Shown here one piece after another: positions 42,156 through 55,263 of a stretch of DNA of 64,000 bases. The position numbers were made by a program, and so were the translations under genes. The stretch spans positions 1,707,837 to 1,771,836 of the forward strand of contig NW_017804187.1 in assembly GCF_001625305.1 (NCBI RefSeq), read 5' to 3'. The notes under the pieces are model-generated. The model ran no database searches. It worked only from the letters and a program-made list of their open reading frames with translations, and was not told where the DNA came from. This stretch comes from Branchiostoma belcheri (lineage: Eukaryota > Chordata > Leptocardii > Amphioxiformes > Branchiostomatidae). Every line of letters starts with the position of its first letter. Positions within the stretch are counted from its first letter, which is position 1.

Positions 42156-42725
42156 ATGATTACAGTGCGTACCATTTGTCAGAGGTTTTCCCCACACATT
42201 AGAGAGAGGCACACGCTGGTCTTATCTCACCGCTTCATCTCGATCACCCAGTCAATCACTGAACATCGATTACAGATCGACACATCAGATAAGGCATGTT
42301 TTTTTCCGCGCAGACAAACCCACTGTAGTGTAGGGTACGTACACTACTGTATGTAGTACATGCGTGTGTGTATACCTGTGGTCAGACTGCGTGCGTCCTT
42401 CGTGGCTCTAGCCGGTGCATAAACAGTCGAGCTCTACTCGCGAGCAGCCAGAATAACATGCCGGGCATGCTCTAGCTTCGAACAGTCTCGGCCCTGTGTC
42501 TGTACAGGGTTGGGAGGTGAGGAGAGTACCTGTAGCGCGGAGAGCGGACGGCATTCCACCCCGGGTCGGTCTTCCTCGGCGTGGACAAATGTGCTGCATT
42601 TATATGTAATGGTATGATCGCCTGAGGGGAGGTTTGCGGGTTTTGCGGTGTGAATGAAACTTTGCTATTGTCCATTGTCTGCGCGGATAGGCTAGCTAGG
42701 GTTCTGCCGTGTCTTACCTTGCAAC

Positions 42726-42895
42726 TAGCCTCTACCAGGCTTCGGGAGGCGGCTGGAAAGAGTAGAAATCGGGCAAATAGTACTGTGTAGTGCCGCAAAC
42801 TGTACTCTAGAGCGGACCGACTCCCTTGACATGTCATCTCTCTATTTGGCCGATTTCTACTCTTTCCAGCCGCCTCCCGAAGCCTGGTAGAGGCT
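42726..42895. mobile_element. Foldback MITE, family A (haplotype 1)
   Basis: TAGCCTCTACCAGGCTTCGG and perfect inverse end; inner AAACTGTACTCTAGAGCGGA. About 170 bp. Allele at 53202-53374. Confidence 0.9.
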
Positions 42896-43049
42896 AAGTC
42901 TGGGGTTCTGCTGTGCCTTACCTTGCAACCGTGCCAGGAGGCTCGGGAAGGTGTTCTTAATACACGTGTTCTGTTTTTTTATGAATTGTGATATGTCACC
43001 TGTATCATGTACGTAGACCTTAAAATGCCCTCCTCTATACAACAGAACA

Positions 43050-43242
43050 CGTCTAACATGAATTGAAAGTTCATCTGAGTTGGTATTATTTATATCAATG
43101 AGAATTAAACTATTCTCCAACTCATATATTTACTCGCCGTAATTTTCAACCGAGTCACTCGGTCTTTTGCGTAATTTTCTTTGAGTTAGAAGAACATTTT
43201 AATTCTCATTATGTAACTTAATACCAACTTTCATGCTACACG
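43050..43242. mobile_element. Foldback MITE, family F (haplotype 1)
   Basis: GAAAGTTCATCTGAGTTGGT and an inverted partner, with AATGAGAATTAAACT inner arms and ATTCTCATTATGTAA opposite. Allele at 53536-53712. Confidence 0.75.
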
Positions 43243-43355
43243 TGTTGTGTTGATTACAGGACATTTTACATACATGTGACACTCGTCGTTTTCTTCTCAT
43301 CCAATTGTTTTTTCTTTGCAATGCAGATTCCCTTTTCTGGTAGTCAGGCAAACAG

Positions 43356-43505
43356 TAGCCTCTACCAGGCCTCGGGAGGCGGCTGGAAAGTGTAGCAAAT
43401 AGAGAGATTATATGCCAGGGGAGTTCGTCCGCTAGAGAGTACATTTTGTCGCTAACCATTTGGCCGATTCTACTCTTTTCAGCCGCCTCCCGAAGCCTGG
43501 TAGAG
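43356..43505. mobile_element. Foldback MITE, family A
   Basis: TAGCCTCTACCAGGCCTCGG to CCGAAGCCTGGTAGAG, about 150 bp. TCAGGCAAACAG before and TCAGGTAAACAG after may be a longer local repeat rather than a target duplication. Confidence 0.8.
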
Positions 43506-44264
43506 TCAGGTAAACAGGTCCATGTAAGGTGCCCGTACCCTGGTTTCGTGTACATGTGAGTTGGGACCGGCTTGCTCGGGTGGGCGGTAGGACGCAGTGC
43601 AATGTGTTCCGTACCGTGTACATGTGAGTACATGTGAGTTGGGACCAGTTATAGCTCGGGTGGGCGGTAGGACGCAGCTTGCTCTTATCAGTCCGATCTG
43701 CCGCAAACATGCGCCACGATTGACGAAATTACGCGAACCGCATGTTCGCTAGCCTGGGCGCCAGGCGTCACAGCACGCGTACGTGTGTAGACCAGGGTCT
43801 ATATTATAATAATATTGTGACTTTTTACTGAAGCACTAGCTTGAAAATGCTACTTAGTTTTCTAAAAATGGGCGTGGCCTCATAGCTATTGATGACGTCA
43901 TCGTGACGTCATAAAATTTTGCATAAATTATTATCTTGCAACAAGACACTTTGTGACAAAAATTCAAAGCCCGTACTTAACTGCAACATGTACTTTTAGA
44001 ACACCCCAAAAGTGGGTTATTTAGTACCTTAAACTGATGGGGGGGGGTATGATGTCCCGCCGCGAGCTCACGCCTTTTCCGGCACGGCAGGGGCGCACAG
44101 CTCCTCCGCCCCCGACACATGGTCTGCCTTACTAAAGAAGATCCCTTTCGGTGGCAAGACAGTATCCATTAGCCAGAGGAGTTGGTGGGGGTAGCGACAA
44201 AAAAGGGGCCATGCATAAGAAGCTAACGATCATTCCCCAACAACCTCTGCTTGGAGAGTACTTA

Positions 44265-44357
44265 CTAACCTCTACCACTACCAGGCTTCGGGAGCCGGCT
44301 GGAAAGAGTAGAAATCGGTCAAATAGAGAGATAACATGTCAAGGGAGTCGGTCCGCT

Positions 44358-44392
<35 letters not shown>

Positions 44393-44499
44393 AAGAGAGA
44401 GAGAGCGGCAAACTGTTCTCTCCAGCCGACCAAACTCCCCTGGCATACTATCTCTCTATTTGGCCGTTTTGTACTCTTTCCGAAACCTGGTAGAGGCTA
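44265..44499. mobile_element. Foldback MITE, family A, with internal GA microsatellite
   Basis: CCTCTACCACTACCAGGCTT to GAAACCTGGTAGAGGCTA; a (GA)n tract at 44358-44405 expanded in the loop. Absent from the corresponding place in haplotype 2. Confidence 0.8.
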
Positions 44500-44675
44500 C
44501 TGCCTTACTAGCCCCCGCTCCGCTCGTGTAAAGAGACACCGAAAGACGCATTGTGAAGAATGCCGGTCGTCAGGGGGGATTTCTCCCAGCCGGCCACTAC
44601 AAACACGGACACGCTAAGGGATACAAGCAGAGGTTGGGGGGAAAGATCGGGACGTTTTGTTGGACTAACAGGCTA

Positions 44676-44892
44676 TAGCTTCTACCAGGCTTCGGGAGGC
44701 GGCCGGAAAGAGTAGAAATCGGCCAAATAGAGAGACGAGTTGGTACCCTACGCAAGGGGAGTTGATACCCTAGAGACTGCATTTCGGATGCGGCAAACTG
44801 TACTCTAGCGGACCAACTCCCCTGGCGTCTTTTCTCTCTATTTGGCCAATTTCTACTCTTTCCAGCCGCCTCCCGAAGCCTGGTAGAGGCTA
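44676..44892. mobile_element. Foldback MITE, family A, haplotype 1 only
   Basis: Long arms (TACCAGGCTTCGGGAGGCGG and inverse). Haplotype 2 runs through GTTTTGTTGGACTGTCAGAC (55801-55820) without the element. Confidence 0.85.
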
Positions 44893-45240
44893 CAAGATCG
44901 CGACTTTTTTTTAAACTGCCAGGATGAGTGGGCTGTCAGAAAATCAGAGGAAGGCCATAAATTTGGAGACTAGTCACGCTCGCCTAACACCTAGGCTATT
45001 ACTACTACCACTACTACATTAACCCTGTTCCTACGTAACAAACCACAACGGCCAAGTCTTGAATGCATTGCTACGGAGGCTATTGTACAACCACTGTCTT
45101 TTAAAAGATAAGGATGAAGCTTCGATATGCTTCAATTTGTACTTATGGGACGAAAACCAGCCCAGGTGTTGTCCCTGTATCATCAGGTTAGTGTAGGCGG
45201 TGATGATGACGCACTAAACGGCTCACTTCTGGGCCTGGCC

Positions 45241-45525
45241 TAGCCTCTACCAGGCTTTCCTAAGGTCCCTTCCTAAGCGTAGCCTCTACCAGGCTTTGGG
45301 AAGAGGCTGGAAATAGTACCGGGTCACATGTTACTAATCCATGCGTAACCTTAGCCTCTACCAGGCTTTGGGAGGCGACTGGAAAGAGTAGAGATCGGCC
45401 AAATAGAGAGATAGCATACCGAGGGAGCGGCAAACTGTTCTCTCCCAGCAGACCAACTCCCTTGGCATGCTATCTGTGGCCAATTTCTACACTTTCCAAC
45501 CGCTTCGCGAAGCTTGGTAGAGGTC
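45241..45525. mobile_element. Cluster of family A MITE ends
   Basis: Three successive left ends (TAGCCTCTACCAGGCTTT or variant) before a full palindrome ending GAAGCTTGGTAGAGGT. Allele at 56393-56682. Confidence 0.75.
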
Positions 45526-45975
45526 CAGGTTATCATATGCGTTACAAACACCTGATACATTATAGGATAGATGCTGCTTGGTAGATATAAAAGGAAGTTG
45601 TACGAAGCCATCCTCACGTGCAAAGTTTCTTGCAATCTGCACTGCGTATGTATCATAACAAGACGGCGGGGGGGGGGCGAGGAGAAAACGCAGCTGTTTG
45701 GCTAAGAACAAAGACTTGTTATTCTTACTAAACGGCTAATTATTACCGATAATCTGGTGAAAGCAGGCTGGACATATCCGAGCTGTTAGCTACTAAACAA
45801 AGTGTTTCTCTCATGTACGCCCGCCTCCCATGAAAAGTGGCGGTTCGCCGATGACAGGAGTGTAGCAAATGGGAGTTGTTGCAAATTGAAATGTTTGAAA
45901 GGAGAGACAACTGCAACGGAAACGGAGTAACAGCCTCCACCACATTAGAAATCGGCCTTTGTACGGACTTTCTTA

Positions 45976-47063
45976 TTGTTGACACAACAAAAGTACAGCG
46001 ACTTTTACAAGGTCTTCTACAACTGTAGCTAAAACAAACCGAAGTGGACACAAATGAGCTTACATTCATGTGCAGAAATCAACATATCGTTTGCACCACC
46101 ACTAGCAATGTCTAAACATTATTTACTTCCCTATTTGTACACAATAAGGGTTCTCTCCTAGAATGTAATTGAATTTATGTGTTGGATGTTATTGAATGAA
46201 TGAATGAATGAATGAAGACCTCTATTGTACAAACATACCCATTGTGTTAGGTACACGTCATAACAAAGGATACAGTTTAAAGATACATGTATGCTATGCA
46301 GTATTAAATCAATTCGGCTTCTCCTCGTTTGTCTTGTTATTATTCTCTAATGCAAGCTCAGCTCCACTCCCCTCCACTAGTATTTGTATTTGGGCCAATT
46401 TCTACAACTTTTTCATGTCCAGTCTATTAGAGTCCTGGCCCTTCCTATTTCCGCCCGACATCCGGGACCTTTCCTGCTGACATCCGGGACCTTCTCCGTG
46501 CTCTGTGATGTATCACATATAAAAGGTTCCTTCCGAGTTCTACAAACCGGGACGTTTGCCCTAATTTGAACCGATCTACAAAGCCTTCGCTGTAAGTGTA
46601 TTGAGAGCACACAGAGTATTACATTAGCAATATACATCCAAATACACTTCCTACAACATGCAAGGGCCAAAACCTAGAGAGGTATTAAACCATCATGAAC
46701 TGGCACTATTAAAGTGAAAGCAGCATCTAAAGATCACGTCTAGCGTAAAGATATAGACTTCAAACAAGGACAACAACAACAACAACATAACACTCTATAA
46801 CGGTTCCGATTTTGACCTGGGGAGTTGTTAATATTTAGACCCACCTACATCTGCTTGACTGTGTACAAATAGGAAAATATGTATGATACATACAAGAATG
46901 TTTAGACCTTAGAACCACTACTGTGCTAGTAATCAAACTCAACATGTTTGATTATACTAGTACATGCACCTGTATATAAGTTCATTTCTATCCACTTATC
47001 TGTTTGTATAGTATGTACAGTTGTAGAAGACCTTACGAAAGTCGCTGTACTTTTGTTGTGTCG
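45976..47063. mobile_element. Candidate ~1.1-kb DNA transposon with ~47-bp TIRs (haplotype 1)
   Basis: GACACAACAAAAGTACAGCG to CTTCTACAACTGTAG at the left is inverted at the right (CAGTTGTAGAAGACC to CGCTGTACTTTTGTTGTGTC). No transposase frame is seen inside. Single ends occur at 37131-37168. Allele at 57146-58325. Confidence 0.55.
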
Positions 47064-47684
47064 ATAAAGATTACCCTCCAAGCAGAGGTTGTGGGGGAAT
47101 GATCGTTAGCTTTTTATATATGGCCCTTTTTTGTCGCTACCCACAACCTTGGGTCGCGCATGGACCCTCTCTGGCCTGGCCAATTCGATACTCTATTTTT
47201 GAGACCCTAGGATCTGCTTGGAGATTAGTTAAAGATTTCTATGAAAGGATTCTCCCTCAGATTACAAGAAAAAGTTGTTCAGCTGACAGATTTGCTCCGT
47301 AATCTTCTACTTAAGGGGGGAGGATGTCCTGGGATATCGGTAGGCTCGCCTATTTTCGGGCAAACAATTGCAACGTGAGCAAAAACGTGAAAGCCAAAAA
47401 GCCTAAACAAAAAACAGAAACATCAATTCCAACGTCCGAATCCGTTATTCGAATTTTCGAAAGCGGCGCACGCGAAACGCACATTTGGAAGCCCATGTGA
47501 TAACCGTTAAAACCCCATGTGATACCGCTAGTTATCACATGGGCTGGACGCCTGTATCTAATGTTATCGCGGCCCAGGTATGATATAAAATATACGTAAA
47601 ACGTACCTATATACGCCTGGTGGTCCCGACTATCCAGAGCGGAGAACGCGCAGAGGGACACGTCAGATGGAGAACACCACATAC

Positions 47685-47704
47685 NNNNNNNNNNNNNNNN
47701 NNNN
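47685..47704. other. Assembly gap (20 N)
   Basis: Joins the end of haplotype copy 1 to the start of copy 2; 20 N looks like a placeholder length. Confidence 0.99.
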
Positions 47705-48823
47705 CAGGCTAGCTCCTCGCCATTAACTCAAAATTGTCCCTAATACTTTACGAAAGTCGCTGTACTTTTGTTGTGTCAATATCAGGGAGGATACAGAACC
47801 GAAAGATGGTAAAATTAGGTTGCTGGAAAATGTTGTAACTATTTTTATTTGTTTTCTTTTACATGTGTCTTTAAGTGCAACTTTTTTTCCAGCATTCATT
47901 CCCCCATTCTTCAATTTCCCTCACAAACAAACAAACAAACATGCATCCCCACAGACCATTTCCTAGAAACCTCCTTGCTCTAAGCAGATGTTAGGTATCG
48001 AATCGTCTCGTGTGTGTGACAAGCTGCAAATAGTCGTGTGTTATTTCAGCGGGCGCATGGCGTGTGGTTAAGACAAAACAAAAACACAACACTTTAAAAA
48101 GATACACAGAACGCACGAAAGTAGCGTTACGTACACAGTACGAGTCCAAACGATACATCTACAATACACTTGCACTCACGTATATTTCTGTCTCTACCTG
48201 TCTATTACATGCCTTTGCTTGATAAAAACAACAGTCAAATTTTCCTAAATGGTTGTGAACAATTTGGTAGCCGCTGGCCAGAGAGGTATTGAATTTTTTA
48301 TGGCCCGCTAACTTCTTCTTTTGAGACAGAAAATACGAACAATACTTTACTAAAGAAGTCAAACTCAACAAAACTAGCTAGATGTTTATTTTATACTACA
48401 GAAACTAGTTCTTGATGTCGATGTATAATTTTATCATCGTTATATCTGTGTTTCATGTTCTTGGAATCCGCCTTTGGGCATGTATTAGCGATTAGTGTAT
48501 TGTTGTGTTCTTGCTAAATTATTTACGCCATTTGCATGTAAAATTTTACTATTCTTAGCACGGGTAAGCAAATGATTTTGATAGAGACTATGTATTAGTA
48601 TTTGTCCTCTATATATATACACACACACTTACAATGTACTGCAGGGATTAGTTGTTGAATGCCTTTGGGCATGTATTTGCGATTAACGTATTGTTGTGTT
48701 CTTGCTAAATTATTTACGCCATTCACATGCAAAATTCTACTATTTTTAGCATGGGCAAGTAAATGAGTTTGATAGAGACTGTATAATTGTCCCCTGTACA
48801 CACAGGTTATACAGCCTCCTATG

Positions 48824-49025
48824 TAGCCTCCGTAGCAGGCTTATAGAACTGGGGGTTTGGTGGTCTTCGGCTGTTTTCTGATTAGCCCAGTTCTAAAAAC
48901 GTGGTTTAAATTTTCAACCAGGCCGGCTATGTTGTCTATATGCAATCAGAAAATAGCACATAAAAGCTCCCAAAAGACCCTGAAGACCCCCAAACCCCCC
49001 AGTTTTTTGCATGCCATGGAGGCTA
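48824..49025 (+). mobile_element. hAT-type MITE, family B (haplotype 2)
   Basis: Allele of 38021-38222, same insertion site next to CCTCCTAT. Confidence 0.9.
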
Positions 49026-51004
49026 CTCCTATCGCCCCTCCACACCCATACATATCTCCGCCACGCCTTCGTTGTTTGGAGAACTACTCAAAACAAGAGC
49101 AGCGGCGAATTCATCATTCCAAAACCACTTAGAATTAATCTTTATCGGGTTTTGCGCAATCCGATTAGATACGCTCTTCTTTCTACGTGTCGTTAAAAAA
49201 ACGTTACAAAGCGTGTCCACAACAATCAGAGAGGGACAGGCCCTCAAACTAGCGGTACTGAATCATACACGCACTAGATTCTTACATCCTGTTAATATTA
49301 TAATGTTCTAACGTTCTACAAGTCTCCAAGAGTTAATACCTTGAGAGACAACTGACTCTGAACTGAACCAAACGTAAAACTGAGCACCTAGAGACCACGT
49401 CTAGCGACATAATAGACGTTAAACAAGGACAACAGCAACAACTGTTAATAGAATATACTTTCTAGTAGTTCCTAAGACATTTGTGTTATCCTTTTATTCT
49501 TATTACATGTACTACAGATGTATGTTGCTCAGTATCCATATACATAACGTAACATCGTCTATACATGTATGTATTTAGCCCCATGGGCATGAACATGCAA
49601 ATATAGATTGACGATGAATAAAGATTTAACTACATTTTTTCCATTAAAAAAACAGAAATCAACGAAGATCGACTGCTTCAGATTTGTATATTGGAACGCA
49701 AGTTTCGGCAGGATTTCCAAGAATACCGTACGCTTACTGACCAATCCAAGGTTATGTCAGCGATATTCAATCTATACCTAATACTAGTACTAGAACTACT
49801 GTACTGTAGTCTCCCCCAGTCTAACAATTCTAGCTATAGTCGTATATATTGAGAGAAAATATTTGCCATGCATGGCAAGGGAATTTGGCCACCATAGAGT
49901 TCATTTGCCTTCCTAGAAGAAATAATTACCCTAACTCCCCTGGACAATTTTTGCCCAATTTTACAATCCGTAACCCATCCAGAAGGCCTGTTGGAGGCTA
50001 GAATACATTCATAACGCCTTAGGAAGGCCTGGTGGAGGCTAGTGTACATTTATAACGCCCTATGAAGGCCTGGTGGAGGCTAACTGCTCACGACGAAAAG
50101 CCTTCGCCTATTAGCGGGCCTCTGACTAATTTGTCCTAACGTGCGTACACACAGGCGAACAGAAGCCGACAAACGAAAAACACTTGCCTCACAACTGACC
50201 AGCGGAATGCCCGCCCTAACGCCTGCCTTTTATTTACTGCTCTTTGATGTCAGAGCCTTTTCGTTCCACTCTACTTCTACATGTACGACGCGATTCCGCA
50301 ATTATAGTGGAGAGAAAAATCCCAACTTCACCACAACTCCCCCCCCCCACCCCCACGAAAAAAAGCACTGTCCAGTATCCGGCTTTTGTTTACATTCTCT
50401 TCATTTACGACGAATTATCGTTTACAGCGGTGTGGGTTTAGGGGCAGAGTGATAAGGCAGGCTGCTCTGTGTAACTAGAACTGTGAGTGGATGGGGGCAG
50501 GGACAAGCATTTTGCCCTGCTCTGTTCTCTTCCCGTCTTCTGTGTGTGTGTGTATAAAAAAAGACACAGCAAGGGTCGTCTCAGCAAGAGGCTTTTACAA
50601 ATCTCCGCAAACAAAGGGCTTGGGAAAACAAAGCCAATCCTACGTTTACGCTAGGTAGGCACCGCGATGAAGCCCGTTTCGCAATGAGGCGCAAATAACT
50701 ACGTCAAACTGTGGGATAAGGGCCTAGCGCAAACAAGGAGGACCTCGCGAAGGCGTCCTAACCCGTTCACAGCGCGGTGTGAACAGCATATTCTGCCCCA
50801 AGGGTCCACACGACAAGGCTAGTACAATGTAAATTTTTCTGGGGACTGTCCGAAGCGTGTCTGCCTTTCGTCCGAAGTGATGGCTGTGACAGCGCCCATA
50901 CCAGCGCTGAACATGCGTTTCGCAACACCCATACATGCACTACCAGCACACACACCACGAGGTTTATAAGAAGAGATCTACAAGACAAGACGGTTCGTAC
51001 TCAC

Positions 51005-51311
51005 GTATGATCGGATTCATGCTCCGTACTGTGTTCCCCTTTAGGTAGAACTTGGCGGACTCGTCGTCTAAAATCCCGTTGGTTGTCCGCTCGTACAGTT
51101 CCAACATGAAGCGCGGAGGCGACTCGTAGATTTCCGAGAAAAGGTCCAAACCCTGCATGTTATGGCCCTGTATCTCCTTAGGCCACATTCTGGCCGCTGC
51201 CTCCTCGCTGCCGAAAGGGCTGCCGTAGTCCAAGGTAGGGTTTTCCCAGTACTGAATGGCGAGGGCGGCGTGTAGAAACAGCACAGTCGCGGTGTACAGT
51301 CCCCGGGCCAT
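51005..51311 (-). CDS. BMP3: BMP3 exon 1, second haplotype copy
   Basis: Same 307-nt exon; donor GTGAGT in place of GTAAGT. Five nucleotide differences from 40527-40833, all synonymous. There is no second set of downstream exons, so this is read as the other allele and not a second gene. Confidence 0.9.
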
Positions 51312-52445
51312 GCTTGGAAGCGTGGCTCTAGCCCGTGAAAGTCCGACTCGGGTGTAACAAGAAGCTGCAGATCTCCGTTCAGTGTCTCACCTGTGGAAAA
51401 ACAAACGGCGACTTAACTGGTGATCACCACGGCACTGAATGTTTATGGTAGCGGGCCGCTCGTCCCATACCGGCGGGGTTAGGGCCGACACTGCTCCGGC
51501 TAGTTTTCTCCAACCCGCCCCGATGCTGCTACAGTTAGACCACGCCGCGAGAGAACGTCAGCTTTTTTTCTAGAGGAGCAACCAACCAAACTGTAGCGCG
51601 GTGGTAAAACTGCCGTCTGCGGTGACCTCCGAGTCCTGTGCCACTTCTCTACTTACCAACACCGGGGTGCCCCGCCTCAAGAATGCGCAAACATTAAACA
51701 TTACAAGCCTCGCGAAATCCCGCGCTCAACCCTTCTGCGCATATTCCGCTTGCGCCAGCCGACCGAACCGAGCGAGCGAACGCGCGGCCTCAAAGTTACG
51801 GTGTCAGAGTTAATCTGGCCATTAAACACGGGACGTTCTTAAATACTACCCGGCTGTCAGCACTAGAGTACAGCACGGCCCGAGAGCAGTGGCTGGCATT
51901 TGGTGTTGATTTGAGCAAGTTATTTCAAGCATTCCGCAGGTTTGCAAGCCACCGCCGCGCCAGTTAAAGGTAGCGCGTTTAGTTTAGCTTTCCTATAAGT
52001 TCTATAAATAAGGAACTGCTGCAGAGAGGGCCTTAAACAAGCCCAGAAGCGCTGAAGAGGAAGCGCCAAATCCTGCACGCCGGAAGAACTGGTGCACAGC
52101 TCGTGTGTCAGGGACTGTCTTTTGATGACATGGACTTTACTCCTCACAGTAACCCTTGGGCGAGCAAATTTACCTGCACAGCCAGCGACCACCTTGTTTT
52201 GTCCGGGTATGTCTTCCGAACCCGAGCCCTCTACAGGTTTATATCGTTTGCTACACACACACAGCACGCGACCTAACCAGGCCTACACCATGTACACACA
52301 TGTACTAGACCTTCGCGGGCTTTCTATGGCAATCGTCGCGTTGTTTTGCTCTGTTGTGGTTTGCATTTTTTTCTGCCGCGAACGTCGTAACTTAGGAGGC
52401 CGTCCGACCGCCTAGGATATCCCCCGGCCTGCCCACCATTATTAC

Positions 52446-52635
52446 CTAGCCTCCGTAGCAGGCTTACAGAACTGGGGGTTTGGTGGTCTTCGGCTGTTTT
52501 CTGATTAGCCCAGTTCTAAAAAACGGGGATAATTCAACCAGGCCGGCTATGTTGTCTATATGCAATCAGAAATTAGCACATAAAAGCTCCCAAAGACCCT
52601 GAAGACCCCCCGTTTCTGGCATGCTATGTAGGCTA
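52446..52635 (+). mobile_element. hAT-type MITE, family B (haplotype 2)
   Basis: Allele of 41967-42155. Confidence 0.9.
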
Positions 52636-53201
52636 TAAATGATCACAGTGCGTACCATTTGTCAGAGGCTTTCCCCACACATTAGAGAGAGGCACACGCT
52701 GGTCTTATCTCACCGGTTCATCTCGATCACCCAGTCAATCACTGAACATCGATTACAGATCGACACATCAGATAAGGCATGTTTTTTTCCGCGCAGACAA
52801 ACCCACTAAACTGTAGGGTGCGTACACTACTGTAGGTAGTACATGTGTGTGTGTACCTGTGGTCAGACTGCGTGCGTCCTTCGTGGCTCTAGCCGGTGCA
52901 TAAACAGTCGAGCTCTACTCGCGAGCAGCCAGAATAACATGCCGGGCATGCTCTAGCTTCGAACAGTCTCGGTTCTGTGTACAGGGTTTGGAGGTGAGGA
53001 GAGTACCTGTAGCGCGGAGAGCGGACGGCATTCCACCCCGGGTCGGTCTTCCTCGGCGTGGACAAATGTGCTGCATTTATATGTAATGGTATGATCGCCC
53101 GAGGGGAGGTTTGCGGGTTTTGCGGTGTGAATGAAACTTTGCTATTGTCCATTGTCTGTGCGGATCATAGGCTAGGGTTCTGTCGTGTCTTACCTTGCAA
53201 C

Positions 53202-53374
53202 TAGCCTCTACCAGGCTTCGGGAGGCGGCTGGAAAGAGTAGAAATAGGCCAAACAGTACTGTGTAGTGCCGCAAACTGTACTCTAGAGCGGACCAACTCC
53301 CCTGGCATGTTATCTCTCTATTTTGCCGATTTCTTCTACTCTACCAGCCTCCTCCCGAAGCCTGGTAGAGGCTA
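53202..53374. mobile_element. Foldback MITE, family A (haplotype 2)
   Basis: Allele of 42726-42895; right arm less well preserved. Confidence 0.88.
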
Positions 53375-53535
53375 GGCTAGGGTTCTGCTGTGTCGTACCT
53401 TGCAACCGTGTCAGGAGGCTATGCAAGGTGTTCTTAATACACGTGTTCTGTTTTTTTTTATAGATTATGATATGTTACCTGTATCATGTACGTAGATCCT
53501 AAAATGCCCTCTTCTATACAACAGAAAACGTCTAG

Positions 53536-53712
53536 CATGAAAGATCATCTGAGTTGGTAAATTATATTAATGAGAATTAAATTGTTTTCCAACTCAAAGA
53601 GGTTTACTCACCGGAATTTTTTACCAAATCATCAGCTTTCTGCGTAAATTTCTGGAGTTGGAGAACAGTTTAATTCTCATTATGTAATTTACCAACTGAG
53701 ATGAACTTTCAT
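53536..53712. mobile_element. Foldback MITE, family F (haplotype 2)
   Basis: CATCTGAGTTGGTAAATTA and inverse TAATTTACCAACTGAGATGA; about 177 bp. Confidence 0.8.
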
Positions 53713-53975
53713 GCTAAACATGCATATATATGTTCTGTTAAATTGTTTAGAGGGGGGGGGGCATTTTTAGGGTCGACGTATATACGGAAGACACTCGTCA
53801 CTTTCTTTTTGGTTTAGTAGCATTTTCATTTTTGGTCGGAATTTTTTTCCGCCCGCGCGCACTAGTTTGGGGGTCTTCAGGGGATGTCATCCATACAATT
53901 AAGACGGCGTGGCCTCAGGTAAACAGGCCCATGTAAGGATGTAAGGTGTCCCGTACCGTGTACATGTGAGTTGGG

Positions 53976-54173
53976 TAGCCTCCGTAGCAGGCTTATAGAA
54001 CTGGGGTTTGGTGGTCTTCGGCTGTTTTCTGATTAGCCCAGTTCTAAAAAAACGGGGGTAATTCAACAAGGCCGGCTATGTTGTCTATATGCAATCAGAA
54101 AATAGCTCATAAAAGCTCCCAAAGACCCTGAAGACCCCCCAAACCCCCAGTTTTTGGCATGCTATGGAGGCTA
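53976..54173 (+). mobile_element. MITE family B, haplotype 2 only
   Basis: TAGCCTCCGTAGCAGGC to GCATGCTATGGAGGCTA inserted after GTACATGTGAGTTGGG. Haplotype 1 has no element in the matching stretch near 43550-43640. Confidence 0.85.
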
Positions 54174-54429
54174 CGGTAGTCTATTAGAGCCAGGTAAACA
54201 GGTCCATGTAAGGTGTACCGTGTACATGTGAGTTGGGACCGGTTAGCTCGGGTGGGCGGTAGGACGCAGCTTGCTCTTATCAGTCCGATCTGCCGCAAAC
54301 ATGCACCACGATTGACGAAATTACGCGAACCGCATGTTCGCTAGCCTGGGCGCCAGGCACACGGCAGGTGTACGTGTGTAGATCAGGGTCAGAACTGAGT
54401 GATGGGGGCTGATGGGGTATGATTTTATT

Positions 54430-54930
54430 GGGGACATGTTGGCCTTGGAGCCGAGAAACTGGCCGGCGTAGGCCCTGGAAACAGCTTGGCACCCTGGCTA
54501 CCCTCAGCCTGGACGCTACCTAGTAGACGCTACCTGGACGACAGACCCATAGCACACTAGGCTCAAACTTATAAGTGTGCTATGGGTCTGGTACCCAGGC
54601 TAACTGAGGGGGCTGTCGTATGTTTTCCTTGGGGGTATGTTGGCTCTGCAGCCAAGGAACTGGCCTAGAAACAATCTGGCACCCAGGCTAACCATGGGCT
54701 AACTGAGGGGACTTTGGCGTGATTTCGTTGGCCGCATGTTGGGGAACTGCCCTGGTAACAGTCTGGCATCCAGGCTAGCATGTTGGCCCTGGGGCCTAGA
54801 AACTGGCCTGTGTAGGCACTGGAAACAGTCTGGTACCCACTGATGGGGGCTGGGGTACTAGTACTAGTATAATGATTTCCTTGGGGGCATGTTGGCCCTG
54901 GAAGCAGCCTGACACCCAGCCTACCAGAAG
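54430..54930 (+). repeat. ~60-bp minisatellite array
   Basis: Repeated CTGGCACCCAGGCTAAC, GGGGGCATGTTGGCCCTGGA and GGCCTGTGTAGGCACTGGAA blocks, same family as 31010-31495, interspersed with GGGCTGATGGGGTATGAT. Confidence 0.8.
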
Positions 54931-55127
54931 TTGAGGGGGAGGGGGAAAGCCACCAGAAGGACCCAGGTTGTGTGGGCGGCCCAGCACGCCCGCCGCCCCG
55001 CCGCGTGCTCACGCCTCTCCTGGCACGGCAGGGGCGCACAGCTCCTCCGCCCCCGGCACATGGTCTGCCTTACTAGTGGCAATGAGACACATGGTCCTTA
55101 GTACAGTAGGGGCATTGTCATTAGATA

Positions 55128-55250
55128 GCCTAGAGTTAGATGTTCAAGGGTTAGGTGTAACAAGTCAATCGGTGTAATGTAGCCAGCTGCCGCCGCGCCG
55201 CGTGCCTGCGAAGCTGGTGTGTTACGCCGAAGGATACAGATCTAGTATCT
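55128..55250 (+). mobile_element. LINE 3'-end fragment, haplotype 2 only
   Basis: TAGAGTTAGATGTTCAAGGG then GCGCCGCGTGCCTGCGAAGC and GGATACAGATCTAGTATCTG tail. Confidence 0.75.
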
Positions 55251-55263
55251 GTATACTGTATAA

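Larger units (their letters stand above)
37091..47684. repeat. Haplotype copy 1 of a ~11-kb block
   Basis: Collinear with 47705-58940, from CAGGCTAGCTCCTCGCC to GGAGAACACCACATAC. Contains BMP3 exon 1, MITEs, and a SINE at 38391 missing from copy 2. Most likely one allele of a heterozygous locus kept in the assembly beside the other. Confidence 0.9.

Noticed and set aside
45743..46069. Minus-strand frame conserved between haplotypes (also 56904-57215)
   Set aside because: Conservation is expected for alleles; amino-acid changes are frequent and no family is recognised.
51005..51311. A second BMP3 paralogue
   Set aside because: Only exon 1 is doubled, with synonymous differences only, in a block bounded by assembly gaps; best read as the second haplotype.
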